Positions 22,130 to 32,412 of a stretch of DNA of 64,000 bases are shown in pieces. Position numbers and translations under genes: made by a program. Origin of the DNA: Nymphalis io (Eukaryota; Arthropoda; Insecta; Lepidoptera; Nymphalidae); assembly GCF_905147045.1 (NCBI RefSeq), contig NC_065907.1:806001-870000 (forward strand), given 5' to 3'. The number at the start of each line of letters is the position of its first letter. The first letter of the stretch is position 1. The notes under the pieces are model-generated. The model searched no databases, was not told where the DNA came from, and was given only the letters and a program-made list of their open reading frames with translations.

Positions 22130-23757
22130 GATAAAAAATAATTAAAAGAAGTAATTTAAGTACTGTGGAAATTAATGAGGATAACAATGATTGAAATTTG
22201 TGTAAATAGTAACAGTACACACAAAGAAAATAATAAGCATTTAAACTATTTTATTATTTAAATAAATGTTATGCTGTATTAATATTTCGTAACGAGTTTG
22301 CGACATACTGCTGTGACATTTTGATGAGTAAAAGGCTATATAATAAAAAAGGCGTAGAATAATTTTTTGGGAGTGCCAATAGATGTAAAAATTGGACAAA
22401 TATATTTAACAGTTTCAAGTCTTCACTACAATCGACAGTCCCTCTGTCTTTCTGTTCTTTATATTTAACAAATGTTTACTACGTTTAAATCGTTTGTCTG
22501 GAAACAGCTTACGATTACTGCGTTCAGGGTAATCCTGACTCCTGAACTAGTCATAATTTAATTTACAGAATCTGTGTTTGTCTCATAAAAGTATAATTAT
22601 GTCTATAATGCTGCACAGAAAAACTATACATACTGAACTTCGTTTTAGTATATTTTGGATTAAATTTAAATCTCAATTTCAGTTCCAATATTATGTTCGT
22701 TTATTTATTTGTTTGTTTGTAACGCTTTCGCGGCTTAAGTAATCATTCGACCGTCATGTGCATACATGTTGTCACTTCCCTGCCTACGATGTGGGCGAAG
22801 CCGCGACTCTTAATTATATATTTATTAATCACTTAAACCTAATATACAGACTTGTATCCATAATACAGCTATTTAAGTCTCTAAAACTGCAAAATTTTAA
22901 ATACTCATCAAAGAACAAAATCCTATTAGGATTATACCGTCTATCGACAGCCATTTTAATTTCGTTCATTGTATTCGTGTTTCTGAACTTGATCGACCCC
23001 GCCACGTGCGCCGTCAAGGATAAAAGTCATTATGAAGTAATTGGTTAATATTATATTGTCTACTTGTTATGGGGAGCGCGTACGGGAAGCGGTGTGGGAT
23101 GTCCTGCGATGGACACGCGTTGGTTCAGTTATTAAAGGATTATGTAATGTCCGGATTAACCTTCAGATATATTTCAAGCATTATTACATAACAGCGATAA
23201 CGTATTTTGAATAAAGAATTTGGCAAAGGTAAGCAGACTGGCAAATGATACCTTATTGTATGAGGGAGGACAAGTAGATGATCGAGAGATGATGGGAAGG
23301 GAGTATTTTTTTTAATTTTGCAATTTAAAGACAGTTAAGCAATTGAACTATAATGACATACAACATTATTTCTTACATTACATATAATATACACGGAAGT
23401 TATTTAACTCGTTAGAATATTATCTAAATGCGATTTATCGATGTTAATGTGAATAAAATTGAACAACGCGTTAGGTATGTATGAAATTTGTATGTGTTTG
23501 GTTTTGACTAGTTTAGGTGCAGGATTTTAATGTATTATGCAATTTGCGGCCAATATTTAATGTCAACTTAACTACTAACTTAAAAACTCTTGACAAGGTA
23601 GATAAATAAAATATTATTATAAAATTATTATTAGATAAAATAGATATTATGTACATTAATGGATATTGTGTTGTTATATAATACACTTGATGCGAAGATT
23701 ACTAATTCAATTCCGGATAAACAACATTTCCATTTTATCTCTGAGATTTATGTTTGA
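22130..23757. other. Non-coding; one doubtful ORF
   Basis: A 96-codon frame at 22758-23048 has no in-frame ATG. Its hydrophobic end (AILISFIVFVFLNLID, then PATCAVKDKSHYE) looks like a signal peptide, but neither splice sites nor homology support it. The GC-richer 23060-23125 has no frame. Otherwise AT-rich. Confidence 0.35.
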
Positions 23758-23900
23758 GGATTCATCTCGTGTTCAGCGTGTGTTTAAATTCTGCAACATT
23801 TGCATCCATCAAGCCGCTGTGGAGCGGCGTGGTGAATTAACCTCTAAATGCTTTAAGTGGAGAGAGGAGCCTTGCCCATCTTTGGGACATTTACTAAAAA
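23758..23900 (+). mobile_element. SINE family A, 3' half, very diverged
   Basis: Order of conserved words kept: gattcatctcgtgttc, ctgcaacatttgcatccatc, aagccgctgtggagcggcgt and ggagagaggagccttgccca. No head or B box. Confidence 0.55.
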
Positions 23901-23917
23901 TGGAAGAAAACATTAAC

Positions 23918-24030
23918 TACTGAGTTTCTCGTCGGTTCTTTTGGCTTAATCTTCTTTCTGAACCGGTGGTAGCTATAATATAATCCTGTAAAATGAGGAC
24001 ACAAAAAGTGCTTGGTGATTTGGTTCCTTT
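23918..24030 (+). mobile_element. CR1/L2-type LINE 3' tail, old
   Basis: The words gagtttctcgtcggttcttt, ctttctgaaccggtggtagc and acaaaaagtgcttggtga follow the order of a very common lepidopteran LINE 3' UTR as I remember it. Fragment only; no ORF. Confidence 0.55.
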
Positions 24031-24569
24031 CGGCGCATCGATTCCACATCGACGTTGTATAATTTAATAATTATTGAATTATATAAATTGCGTTATAAAT
24101 AATTCCAAGTTAATTCGTATGCTCAACGCCTACGTGACAGGCCGATATATCGGGTGACGTATTGAATCCAGGATAATCTAGAACGCAGTCGACGACCCGT
24201 GCAAATGAATCGGGACACAGCTAACTGGAGCACCAGGAAAAGGCGATCCATAATGCGAGCATAACTGTTTGTCTGTCTTCAATGTGTCGCGTTTCAAAAC
24301 AAATCTACGTTTCATATAAATGGAATGAGATCATGTCCGTCCAAGATATATTTATTGAAAGAAAAAACAGTTTTAGCCGTTGATTTGTGTCGGTGAATAA
24401 GAAAAATAAGATTATGAATATATAATCTTCATTCCTCGTCATATGGTACTTTCTAGACTTTTAAAACTGGATTATGGACTCAATTTTTTTATATAGTCTT
24501 TGTCGGAGATGATTTTTTTTCTTAATTTATTGTAGGAAAGTTTATGAGTAAAGGGGACAGTGGACAGGA
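24031..24569. other. Non-coding
   Basis: Some GC-richer unique sequence at 24120-24300, otherwise AT-rich. No gene. Confidence 0.35.
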
Positions 24570-25014
24570 CACTTAAAACAGTAATGGCTTCATGCATAGC
24601 CTATGCGCCGGCAACAACGGGATTAGAGATGATATATCATATGCCTGTTAATTAAACTAATTCGTTCTTCATTCATATCGGAACACAATATAAAATATAA
24701 CTGATTGATGTTAGAGTGACTGGTGAGTGGGTGGTACTACCGCCACTCACTCAGTGTAGGAAATAGAGAATGAACACAATGGTCATCACGTCCCATAGAC
24801 ATTGGCACTGCAAGAAATATTAACTATCCCTTACATCGCGAATGCGCCGCCAAACTTGGAACTAAGATGTTATGTCCATTATGCCTGTAGTTATACTGGC
24901 TTACTCACCCTTCAAGCGGGAACAGATCAATTTTAAGCATTGCTGCTTGGTCTTACAATATATGATTATTGGGTGGTACCTACCCAGACGGGATCGCATA
25001 AAACCCTACCACTA
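24570..25014 (-). mobile_element. Two diverged family B copies, end to end
   Basis: Positions 24570-24740 are an old copy (ctatgcgccggcaacaac, catatcggaacacaa, ggtgagtgggtggtac). It abuts a second copy at about 24780-25014 (cccatagacattggcactgc, cgccgccaaacttggaac, ttgggtggtacctacccaga, aaaccctaccacta). Both lack the 3' poly(A) end. Confidence 0.65.
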
Positions 25015-25132
25015 ACCAAAAACTTTATTTCTAAATCTAACAGCAACATTTTTTTTTACAATATTTATATTAAACAAAGTATTTATAAACTTACAGATAA
25101 AAATTAATAATACTTACTGTACTAATGATCGC

Positions 25133-25424
25133 TTTTTTTTTTTTTATAGAATAGGAAGGCGGACGAGCATATGGGCCACCTGATGGTAAGTGGTCACCAA
25201 CGCTCTTAGACATTGGCATTGTAAGAAATGTCAACCATCGCTTACATATCCAATGCGCCACCAACCTTGGGAACTAAGATTTTATGTCCCTTGTGCCTGT
25301 AATTACACTGGCTCACTCACCCTTCAAACCGGAACACAACAATATCAAGTATTGCTGTTTTGCGGTAGAATATCTGATGAGTGGGTGGTACCTACCCAGA
25401 CGAGCTTGCACAAAGCTCTACCAC
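25133..25424 (-). mobile_element. Family B retroposon, full length, young
   Basis: Clean copy: T-run, tatagaataggaaggcggac, ggccacctgatggtaagtgg, body, and the 5' end aaagctctaccaccag. Close to the copies at 38302, 50797 and 42595. Confidence 0.9.
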
Positions 25425-26685
25425 CAGTAAATAATTGTCTTTGATAAATTGTCCGCGTGGAGTAGCTGTACTGACCAGCCTGCCTGTCACCAGTTTAGCT
25501 AATAGCCAAGAGGCAGTTAAACAATTGCGAGCAAAGTCGCGTTCGATTTGAAATTATAATATAAATTTAGGTGTTCCACGTTAACCAAAACTGAACTATA
25601 CTGGTGTTATCCGGTTTTATGTAAAACAAAACGGTGTTTCCGTTTGTCGGCCTCAAACGTTTTGTTTTGTGTTTGAAACGAAACTACAGTAACAGAATTG
25701 CCTTCGGTAAATGTATATGTTTGTAGTGTTATGATTATACATTTCTTGATTTTTTTTTATTCTTGAAATTTACTGTGATTTTTTTTTGGTAATAAAGATA
25801 AAGGCACATTAAAATAAGTTAAACATTATATACCAAAAGTATAGACAACACGTCTGTGGAGATAATGATGCAAGACAAAAAGTATATGTTTATGCGTGAG
25901 TATACCAGGGGGCTAATAATAATGAAATGTTAATGCAGTGTTTGTTTTTTTTGTAAAGAACACTACATCTTATATGTATAATACATACACCTAATTGTGC
26001 ACCTCGGGAGTAAGACCGACTCATAAGCCGTGACGTCACATGGCATGACACTCGTATACCATCGTGTCTCCGCTGCTATAGAACTTATACTCGTATACGA
26101 AGATCCAACATTCTATGCTCGTCAAATACATTTTCTTCGTTCGTATGTGTGTAGGGCTTCTTTTGGCTCAACTACAATTAGCTTGGCGCAGCTTGGCTTT
26201 ACTTGACCATTTTCTCTTTCACAAATTAAATGGTCTGCTGATTATATTAAGACCTAGACGGCTATGATCATTCTAGTTTATATTTATAAGTGATTAAGTG
26301 TGAGTAATTACTCATGCAAAGATTCCAACTACTTACAATACATAAATGGAATTACAACTAAAAAGTAAAGTGGATAGGACGATTCCTACGTAATGTTATG
26401 TCTAAATGCGTTGGAATGCGTGTGTCAATGGGCGCCACGTCTGCCGTCACGCTGACTCACGCCCTGCGATCATCACAATTGATGTCCGCACTCCGTGGTG
26501 GGTGTGTTTGTACTTAGTATAAGGGTCCAGTCACATAGTTCACACTCGTGTGGAGCGAGATGTTAATTTCTGGGTAGCTCTTCGTTGCTTCTCGGTAACA
26601 TCTACATTACAAACCGAAAGAGACTTATTCGGATAACGAATATTTTGATTGAAACATTGTAAATCAAGCGTGAAAAGAACTTTTG
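25425..26685. other. Non-coding, possible regulatory DNA
   Basis: Holds a perfect CRE-type palindrome TGACGTCA at 26031-26038. The block 26400-26600 is GC-richer, with TATAAG at 26518 and TCACAC at 26540, about 145 bp upstream of the small ORF at 26686. Promoter function is not shown. Confidence 0.3.
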
Positions 26686-26883
26686 ATGTTTGCTTATTAT
26701 TTAGTGCTTATTTACACTGGAATCAGTTCACTTTTAATTGTTTTAAAAGCATGGCCACGTGCATCACTTCCTAACGTTGGGAGATTACAACTTTATGTTA
26801 GAGTATGTGGAATAATTATGCTGTATTGTGATATGATTTTTTCATCATTGGCGATATTTTTGGGTCTTGAGAATGTTTCATGA
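26686..26883 (+). CDS. Possible small intronless membrane-protein ORF, 65 codons
   Basis: ATG at 26686 to TGA at 26881-26883. The product has two hydrophobic segments: residues 1-21 (MFAYYLVLIYTGISSLLIVL) and about 40-61 (around VCGIIMLYCDMIFSSLAIFL). Between them is a basic, proline-containing loop with KAWPRASLPNVGRLQ. This would suit a two-pass microprotein with a short loop. The start context is ordinary, and no poly(A) signal lies before the SINE at 26898. I do not recognise a family. AT-rich DNA yields hydrophobic ORFs by chance, so confidence is low. Confidence 0.25.
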   Translation: MFAYYLVLIYTGISSLLIVLKAWPRASLPNVGRLQLYVRVCGIIMLYCDMIFSSLAIFLGLENVS

Positions 26884-26897
26884 ATATTCATTCCTTT

Positions 26898-27118
26898 TGA
26901 GTCGAGATGGCCCGTGGCCAGAACATGAATTTTAACTGAAGATCGCGAGCTTAACTCCGGTAATACAATACAAAATTTTCATTTGCTTAATTTTTGTTGT
27001 ACAATTCATCCCGTTTTCGGCGGTGACGGAAAATATCATGAAGTTACATGTATGTGCCGGATATATTTCGGCCCCATACCAATATTCGAGCAGTGTGACA
27101 TTTACGGGCTGTTCAATT
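26898..27118 (+). mobile_element. SINE family A, diverged copy
   Basis: Head agtcgagatggcccgtggcc, tgaagatcgcgagcttaact (decayed B box), caattcatcccgttttcggc and atattcgagcagtgtgac, then directly cattta...gggctgtt. A deletion has removed the ccaaaccttctcctc block. Confidence 0.7.
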
Positions 27119-27985
27119 TCATATCTTCGCATGTAATTCGACCTGCACAAGTATGAATAGTGTTGTTTGCATATATCTCGCCATCTCAATACTACATCAT
27201 ATAACTTTAATCCACTAAACTCAAAACAAAACAATAGTAACAAGCTTAATATAATATATTAAGCATGTACTTTAGCGTCCTGTTTTATTTATACTAATAT
27301 TATAAAGTTTAAAATCTCAAAATTAATCAGTTTTTTGCAATAGGTAGCCTAATTATTGTAAAAGTGAGAACTTTGTAGCATCAAGCTACTAGTTACAAGG
27401 GCGGAGTAGTCACAGTTTGACGTTGTTAAAGCCACGCGGAACAGCTAGTCTATGATAAATTTGTCATAAATAAGCCAATCGAATATGTACTAATATATTT
27501 TTTTGGTAATTGGTTTATAGTGGATGTGTAATGTTTTGCGTCACTGGTTTCTCGTAGTTTTTATTATTACAGAATTAATTATAGTAATAAACTGCCATTG
27601 AGTTATTTTTATCTTATTATTACAACATTTACTCCGTAAATATCTAGAATATAGTGAGAACATGTTCTAAGATATCTAGTCTATAAAATAATGTATAATC
27701 AGAGAAACGATTGTATAAACAATGTTGTTACAGAATCGTTCCCACGTTCAATTCTCTGCGTTCGTAATTGGTAGAAGGCGGAGAGCCGCCGAGCTCGTCA
27801 TCTATAATTTGTCTCGATTGTTTCTGCAGTTATCGTATCGTGTCACATCCTGGGTCCGTCGAGATGAATGAGATGTGAATAAGATTCTTAATTTGAGGTC
27901 ACCCGTTGCAGCTGATATTTTATATGTTTAAACGTATATATCATGCTTTAATTCTATGAAAACCATTGAACTTATTTAACAAGTT
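27119..27985. other. Non-coding, with repeat debris
   Basis: Positions 27281-27455 (tactaatattataaagttta, then aagccacgcggaacagctag) look like both ends of a common lepidopteran interspersed repeat with a degraded middle. The rest is unassigned. Confidence 0.45.
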
Positions 27986-28140
27986 GATCTGAGATGGCTC
28001 AGAGGCTAAGTTGGAATCTTTACCAAAGATTGCAGATTCTTACCCGCAAATATCCGTAATCAAAATACATTACATATATATACTAACCCGCATTGGAACA
28101 ACGCGGTGGAATAAACTCTACAATTTCTTTTAAAAACGGA
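27986..28140 (+). mobile_element. SINE family A, shortened copy
   Basis: Head gatctgagatggctcagagg joined by a large internal deletion to actaacccgcattggaacaa and gcggtggaataaactc. Old. Confidence 0.6.
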
Positions 28141-29127
28141 AAAATAATCGATTCGACAAACGATATTTAAAAAATAAATGTGTTGAAACAAATAAATCCT
28201 ATCAAAGAGCAGGATGAGGTGGCGCTCATCACAAACTGTAGTTGTCTTAATAGCTGACTAACAACATTGTTGTTAAGAACATCCGTATTATGACGTGGAA
28301 TCAACCAACAACAAGACTCACCAAGTAAGTTGGCAACCTTCTCGTCCTGAAGAGACTTTTGCTGCTGTGCGACATTTAGGTACTGACTGTAAAGTCTGTC
28401 TTATTCTTCGTGAACCAAACTCAAATTAAAGGCACGAAGGCAAACAAATGATGATGTACAGATATTTAAAAACTAAATTACGATTCGAAGTTCAAAGTTC
28501 CCACAATTTTTGTATTTTAAATTTCGAACATAATACAGACTCAAAAGGCATTCTTCATAAGCAACCACAGAATAAAAAGGAACAAAAGACCATTTCAGAT
28601 TGCTGATAATGTCACATAATGTCACGTGACACTCATATTCTACAGCTACAATTGTCGGTACAATTGTGTTTGCTATCGACTGGGAGATGAGGAGATAAAA
28701 TATAGTTTAATATGTACATTATCTATGCAAAATTTAAATGTATTTCGACTTCTTTCTCGCTACTTCAGTCGAATTTATAGTACCCAAAATAACTTTGAGT
28801 CAAATTTGTTTTGACTAAAATTCCGACCGGTTCGGAATGTAGACTTTTACGGCAAGAAACTCGGTAATTAATCTGATTCGCGAATTAAATGACATATTTG
28901 AAAAATAAATAAGTGAAAGTATTAGAAGAAAATGGAACAGAGAAATCATCGATTTCAACTGGCAACTTTCATTCAACGTCCCAAGTAGATTGAATATCGT
29001 ATACAAGCATATAAGGATCTTGTATACAGTATATGTTAAGAAATATGATATTGAATTTTATTTTATATTTATTTATTATACTGGTACTATAGTCGTTAAT
29101 AAAAATTTAAATTGTAAAATGGCGGAG
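28141..29127. other. Non-coding
   Basis: No gene assigned. An ATG frame at 28290 (MTWNQPTTRLT) meets a GTAAGT at 28325 but is very short and unsupported. Confidence 0.35.
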
Positions 29128-29215
29128 CACTACTTATTATTGTTGTGTTTCGGTTTGAAGGGTGAGTGAGCCAGTGTAATTACAGGCACAAGGGATTTCT
29201 TAGTTTCCTAAGTTG
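29128..29215 (+). mobile_element. Family B retroposon, internal fragment
   Basis: ttgttgtgtttcggtttgaa, gggtgagtgagccagtgtaa and ttacaggcacaagggat are present; both ends are missing. Confidence 0.75.
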
Positions 29216-29805
29216 AAAGCGGATCGGTACATACATTATGGCGTTTGTTACATACGTTTTCACGATCAGCGTGATTTTTTGCATACACTTTATCAGAGGT
29301 TCAGAAAAGTACGTAGGACTAACTCTACCCTCCATCCCCCTCACACTCATGCTAAACTAGTTTATTATCTCATACAACATTAAATACAAACATGTATTTT
29401 CTATAATAATATGTATAAAATAATTTGTATAATAAATCCATAAGAACAACTGTTTACCTACGTTCTAAATAATTCGTTTCTGTCATGTTCCGTTTGTTTG
29501 TTCGGTATAAATATTGCAATGGATTATTATCTGATAATCCTAAACTTTTCTAGTAAATAGTAAAATAAACGTGTTTACGTTATTATTGTTTTTGTTAGGT
29601 TTTAAAATTTTTAATTACTTCCTTTGTCTCTGGAGATGTTACAAAAAAATGTATACATTAAATTATCCGTTACTTGTCTAGTAATATTTGTCAGGTCGTG
29701 GGTGTGGCTTTTCTAAAATAGTTAGCATTAATTTCAAATTTAATTTCTGACTGACTGAGATAATTAGTGCTTTAATTAATGCTCTCTGGTGCAGGAAGCA
29801 GTCGT
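29216..29805. other. Non-coding, with repeat debris
   Basis: Positions 29238-29320 (acgttttcacgatcagcgtg, tgcatacactttatcagagg) match the 5' region of the repeat at 19815 and 36215. The remainder is AT-rich. Confidence 0.45.
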
Positions 29806-29850
29806 TCTACACACGGATACCCTGTGACGAACAGAGTATCCGTGTGTAGA
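29806..29850. repeat. Perfect inverted repeat, 15-bp arms
   Basis: TCTACACACGGATAC at 29806-29820 is the exact reverse complement of GTATCCGTGTGTAGA at 29836-29850, separated by a 15-base loop. It would fold into a stable hairpin in DNA or RNA. No second copy of the arms was seen in the window. Confidence 0.9.
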
Positions 29851-30049
29851 TGTAGACGTCAAAAGTTCAACGGACCTGGAAATATTCTATATTCTTGAAA
29901 TTATATAATTCATGAGACCGTAAATTTTATTTTATCGTTGATCTCTTTTATATAGACCTCATTTATCTGTTATTTTTGTAATTTTAAAGTATTTTAAATA
30001 TGGTGTTGCATCTTATATTTTATCAAACAAAACAAAAATTTATATACGA

Positions 30050-30226
30050 GTTTGCTTCGCCATCGTGTTAGAGGAGAGGGATAGATGTTAGGTATAAAAC
30101 AGTAACATATGTCTTTTCTTAGTGTGCAAACTTGCTCCGCACAAAATTTTATCATAATCAGCTTAATGGTTTAGCCGTGAAAGCGTAACAGCAAGAGTTA
30201 TTAAGTTAGAGTTAGAGTTAGCAAGT
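30050..30226 (+). repeat. Lepidopteran interspersed repeat, 3' part
   Basis: gagtttgcttcgccatcgtg, taaaacagtaacatatgtct and tggtttagccgtgaaagcgt are in the order seen at 6400 and 59770. Interrupted at its 3' end by the family B insertion at 30227; its missing end (tataatattagtatggatga) resumes at about 30399. Confidence 0.6.
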
Positions 30227-30398
30227 TGTAATTACAGGCACAAGGGACATAAAATCTTAGTTCCCAAGGTTGGTGGCGCATTGGCTATAAGCGATGGTTG
30301 ACATTTCTTACAATGCCAATGTCTAAGGGCGTTTGGTGACCACTTACCATCAGGTGGCCCATATGCTCGTCCACCTTCCTATTCTATAAAAAAAAAAC
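30227..30398 (+). mobile_element. Family B retroposon, 5'-truncated, nested
   Basis: The 3' 170 bp of family B (ttacaggcacaagggacata to ccttcctattctataaaaaa). It sits inside the interspersed repeat at 30050-30226, whose end reappears immediately downstream, so this insertion is the younger. Confidence 0.85.
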
Positions 30399-31750
30399 TT
30401 TATAATATTAGTATGGATGAGTATAACGGAGAATAATTGTACAAATTAATATTTAAAAATAGTTACTAAACAATTGAATGTTTGTCCGACGTTTTGACAA
30501 TATTACCTGTCGTAGTCACGAGCTGATCCATCGTGATCACGAACCAGACATATGTATATATAGATCGCGTGAATTTAAGTGGCTAAGTCAATATTATTTT
30601 GCTGTATGTATGTACAATTATATTTTTCTTGTTTACTGCTGCCCTGGCTTAGTAAATAAATATAAAATTGGAGATTTTCTTTGAATATTACCTGCGTTAC
30701 CTGGATATCTGGATCTGTGTATCTGGATACCTGGTTTCGCCCCATAGATAATAATATTTAATTAGATTCCATTGAATGTTTTCCAACGCGACCCGTAACA
30801 TCCATTTAGTGCCACTGAACTCAATGCATTATATTTTTAAAACATCTATTATTAACTGCGTTTCGTCATTTACTACCACCTAAACATTTTACCGTGAATG
30901 ACAGATCCAAAGCGGGACGTATAACGTCTATGAACTATTCGCGACGCGTCATACCGTTATCATCCCTATTACAACGGTATAAAGCATAAAATGCTCGAGC
31001 TCTGACTGTACCTTGGTGGTCATAAATATGTCGTTGCAGATACGTGTTCACATATGGCGTAATGGTGAACTATCGATGTTGGTGCGTTTCTAAAGAATGT
31101 TGAATGTTATGTTTTTGTTACGATGATTTTCGTTTTTTAATTTTTAAATGCGTTTTTTTTTTAGAATTACCAACATACGTTACAATAAACACATATAAAA
31201 ATGAATGTTTTTTTATCTATATAAATATGTATTTATCTATATAAATATGTATTTATCTATATAAATATGTATTTTTAAACCTTTGATCGGAATTTACGGA
31301 AACCGATGATTTGTGTGTATGTTTGTCCTTCAATATAAACGTTTTATTTATGTAGTGCGAACCTGTGCGAAGCCGGTACCAGTAGCTAGTACATGAATAA
31401 AACTTAAGGTTATTGCACTTTTACATATATACCTAATTATGTTTTACATAACATGTTTAATAGACTGAATCAAAATAAACACTCCTTCATCATGTCACTC
31501 ATAAGTTCATTAATCAAATTATTACTGTTAATTAAAAACATTATAGTATAATTACAATTGAATCGAGGCGAAACATAATAAAACGATAATTGAAATCACT
31601 GACATTAATACTAATTAATCTTTATAAACACACAACGTAACACATTAAATGTTAATTAATTACTTATACGTTAAAGTTTACGTTATCAAATTATAATATG
31701 ATTAAACTTTCTACAAAAGGTCACAGGACACTAAATGTATATACATATAT
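30399..31750. other. Non-coding, with a 20-bp tandem repeat
   Basis: Unique, mostly AT-rich sequence. It includes the tandem repeat at 31213-31274 and a GC-richer patch at 30900-31030. No gene assigned. Confidence 0.4.
31213..31274. repeat. Tandem repeat, 20-bp unit, about three copies
   Basis: The unit ATCTATATAAATATGTATTT is repeated three times without visible change. Confidence 0.95.
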
Positions 31751-31908
31751 CAGTAACAGCCTGTGAATGTCCCACTGCTGGGCTAAGACCTCCTCTCCCT
31801 TTTTGAGAAGGTTTTTAGAGCTTATTCCACCACGCTGTATACCACGCACATGTAGAATTTCAGTGAAATTAGACACATGCAGGTTTCCTCACGATGTTTT
31901 CCTTCAAA
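31751..31908 (-). mobile_element. SINE family A, 5'-truncated copy
   Basis: 3' half in minus orientation: gtaacagcctgtgaatgtcc, cttattccaccacgctg and ttcctcacgatgttttcctt. It has small deletions in the ggttggtagaat region, and the tRNA-like head is absent. The open frame running through it into 31987 is fortuitous. Confidence 0.85.
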
Positions 31909-31986
31909 GTCTATGTACATATATATTTCGTTCAAATACAAAACGAATAAAATTAAGTTCACCTAACTGTGTATTTTTGTCACCAG

Positions 31987-32078
31987 CACCAACAGTGTAC
32001 ACTACAGAGCGATCGCTTGAAACTGTTTTAAAAAATCATTTGCACGATTTGACCCACAAATACACATTTAAAAAAAAG
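31987..32078 (+). CDS. Candidate internal coding exon
   Basis: Bounded by an acceptor preceded by a pyrimidine-rich tract (gtgtatttttgtcaccag, 31969-31986) and a donor AAG|GTAATT at 32078/32079. The frame inside is open and protein-like: PTVYTTERSLETVLKNHLHD, then LTHKYTFKKK, amphipathic and lysine-rich at the end. An alternative acceptor at 31995 would shorten it. It ends in phase 0. It lies only 200 bp upstream of the promoter at 32276, so transcripts starting there would omit it. I do not recognise the protein. Confidence 0.4.
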
Positions 32079-32275
32079 GTAATTAAAGTGCTGACTGATA
32101 GACTACTAACAATTTTAAAGCTATAAACGACATCTATTATCTAGTGGTCATGTAAGCTCCTATATCCCCAACGATATAGATAATGGATTATATTAATTAA
32201 GGTTTTCAATGAAATATACGAATCGCAGCCCCATAATGACGTCGATACAGCGGGTGGTTCGATTTATAAATTAAT

Positions 32276-32310
32276 TCAGTTACTCGTGTGCTGTGTGCCG
32301 GTGCAGTCGT
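32276..32310 (+). promoter_or_regulatory. Core promoter: initiator plus DPE
   Basis: Initiator TCAGTT at 32276-32281 (A+1 at 32278) fits the arthropod consensus TCAKTY. AGTCGT at 32305-32310 fits the DPE consensus RGWYVT at exactly +28 to +33, and G is present at +24. A TTTATAAA at 32263 is too close (about -13) to act as a TATA box for this start. The element stands 48 bp upstream of the ATG at 32326 in an otherwise AT-rich region. Confidence 0.6.
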
Positions 32311-32412
32311 GTGTCCGTGTCAGTTATGTTGTGCGGAACAGGAGGTGCGGTGGCGGCTATGGATCGCGCGTACATGTCGCTGCGCGCGCGCAAGCCTCAG
32401 CCGAAAACAACG
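32278..32412 (+). CDS. First exon: short 5' UTR plus 29 codons of an unidentified gene
   Basis: Coding part 32326-32412: starts MLCGTGGAVAAM, ends SLRARKPQPKTT, then donor ACG|GTGCGT at 32412/32413 (phase 0). The exon is sharply GC-rich (gcgcgcgcgcaag) and intron-like DNA begins at once after the donor. The first ATG has a weak context (GTTATGT); the in-frame ATG at 32359 (GGCTATGG) may be the real start, giving 18 codons. It is basic and proline-containing, with no domain visible. The match of promoter, leader, ATG and donor makes this one of the two best gene signals in the window. The downstream exon is not identified. Confidence 0.55.

Noticed and set aside
22758..23048. 96-codon open frame with a signal-peptide-like hydrophobic end
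   Set aside because: No in-frame ATG, no convincing acceptor or donor, and hydrophobic runs are expected in AT-rich DNA.
25190..25444. ORFs repeated at 25190, 42461 and 50787 with nearly the same protein
   Set aside because: All are antisense or sense reads of family B retroposons, not a gene family.
28290..28330. Short ATG frame MTWNQPTTRLT ending at GTAAGT
   Set aside because: Only about 11 codons, phase 2, no promoter signals, surrounded by old SINE debris.
31767..32126. 119-codon ORF, one of the longest in the window
   Set aside because: Its first half is a minus-strand SINE A read in the wrong sense; only the 31987-32078 part bounded by splice sites is kept as an exon candidate.
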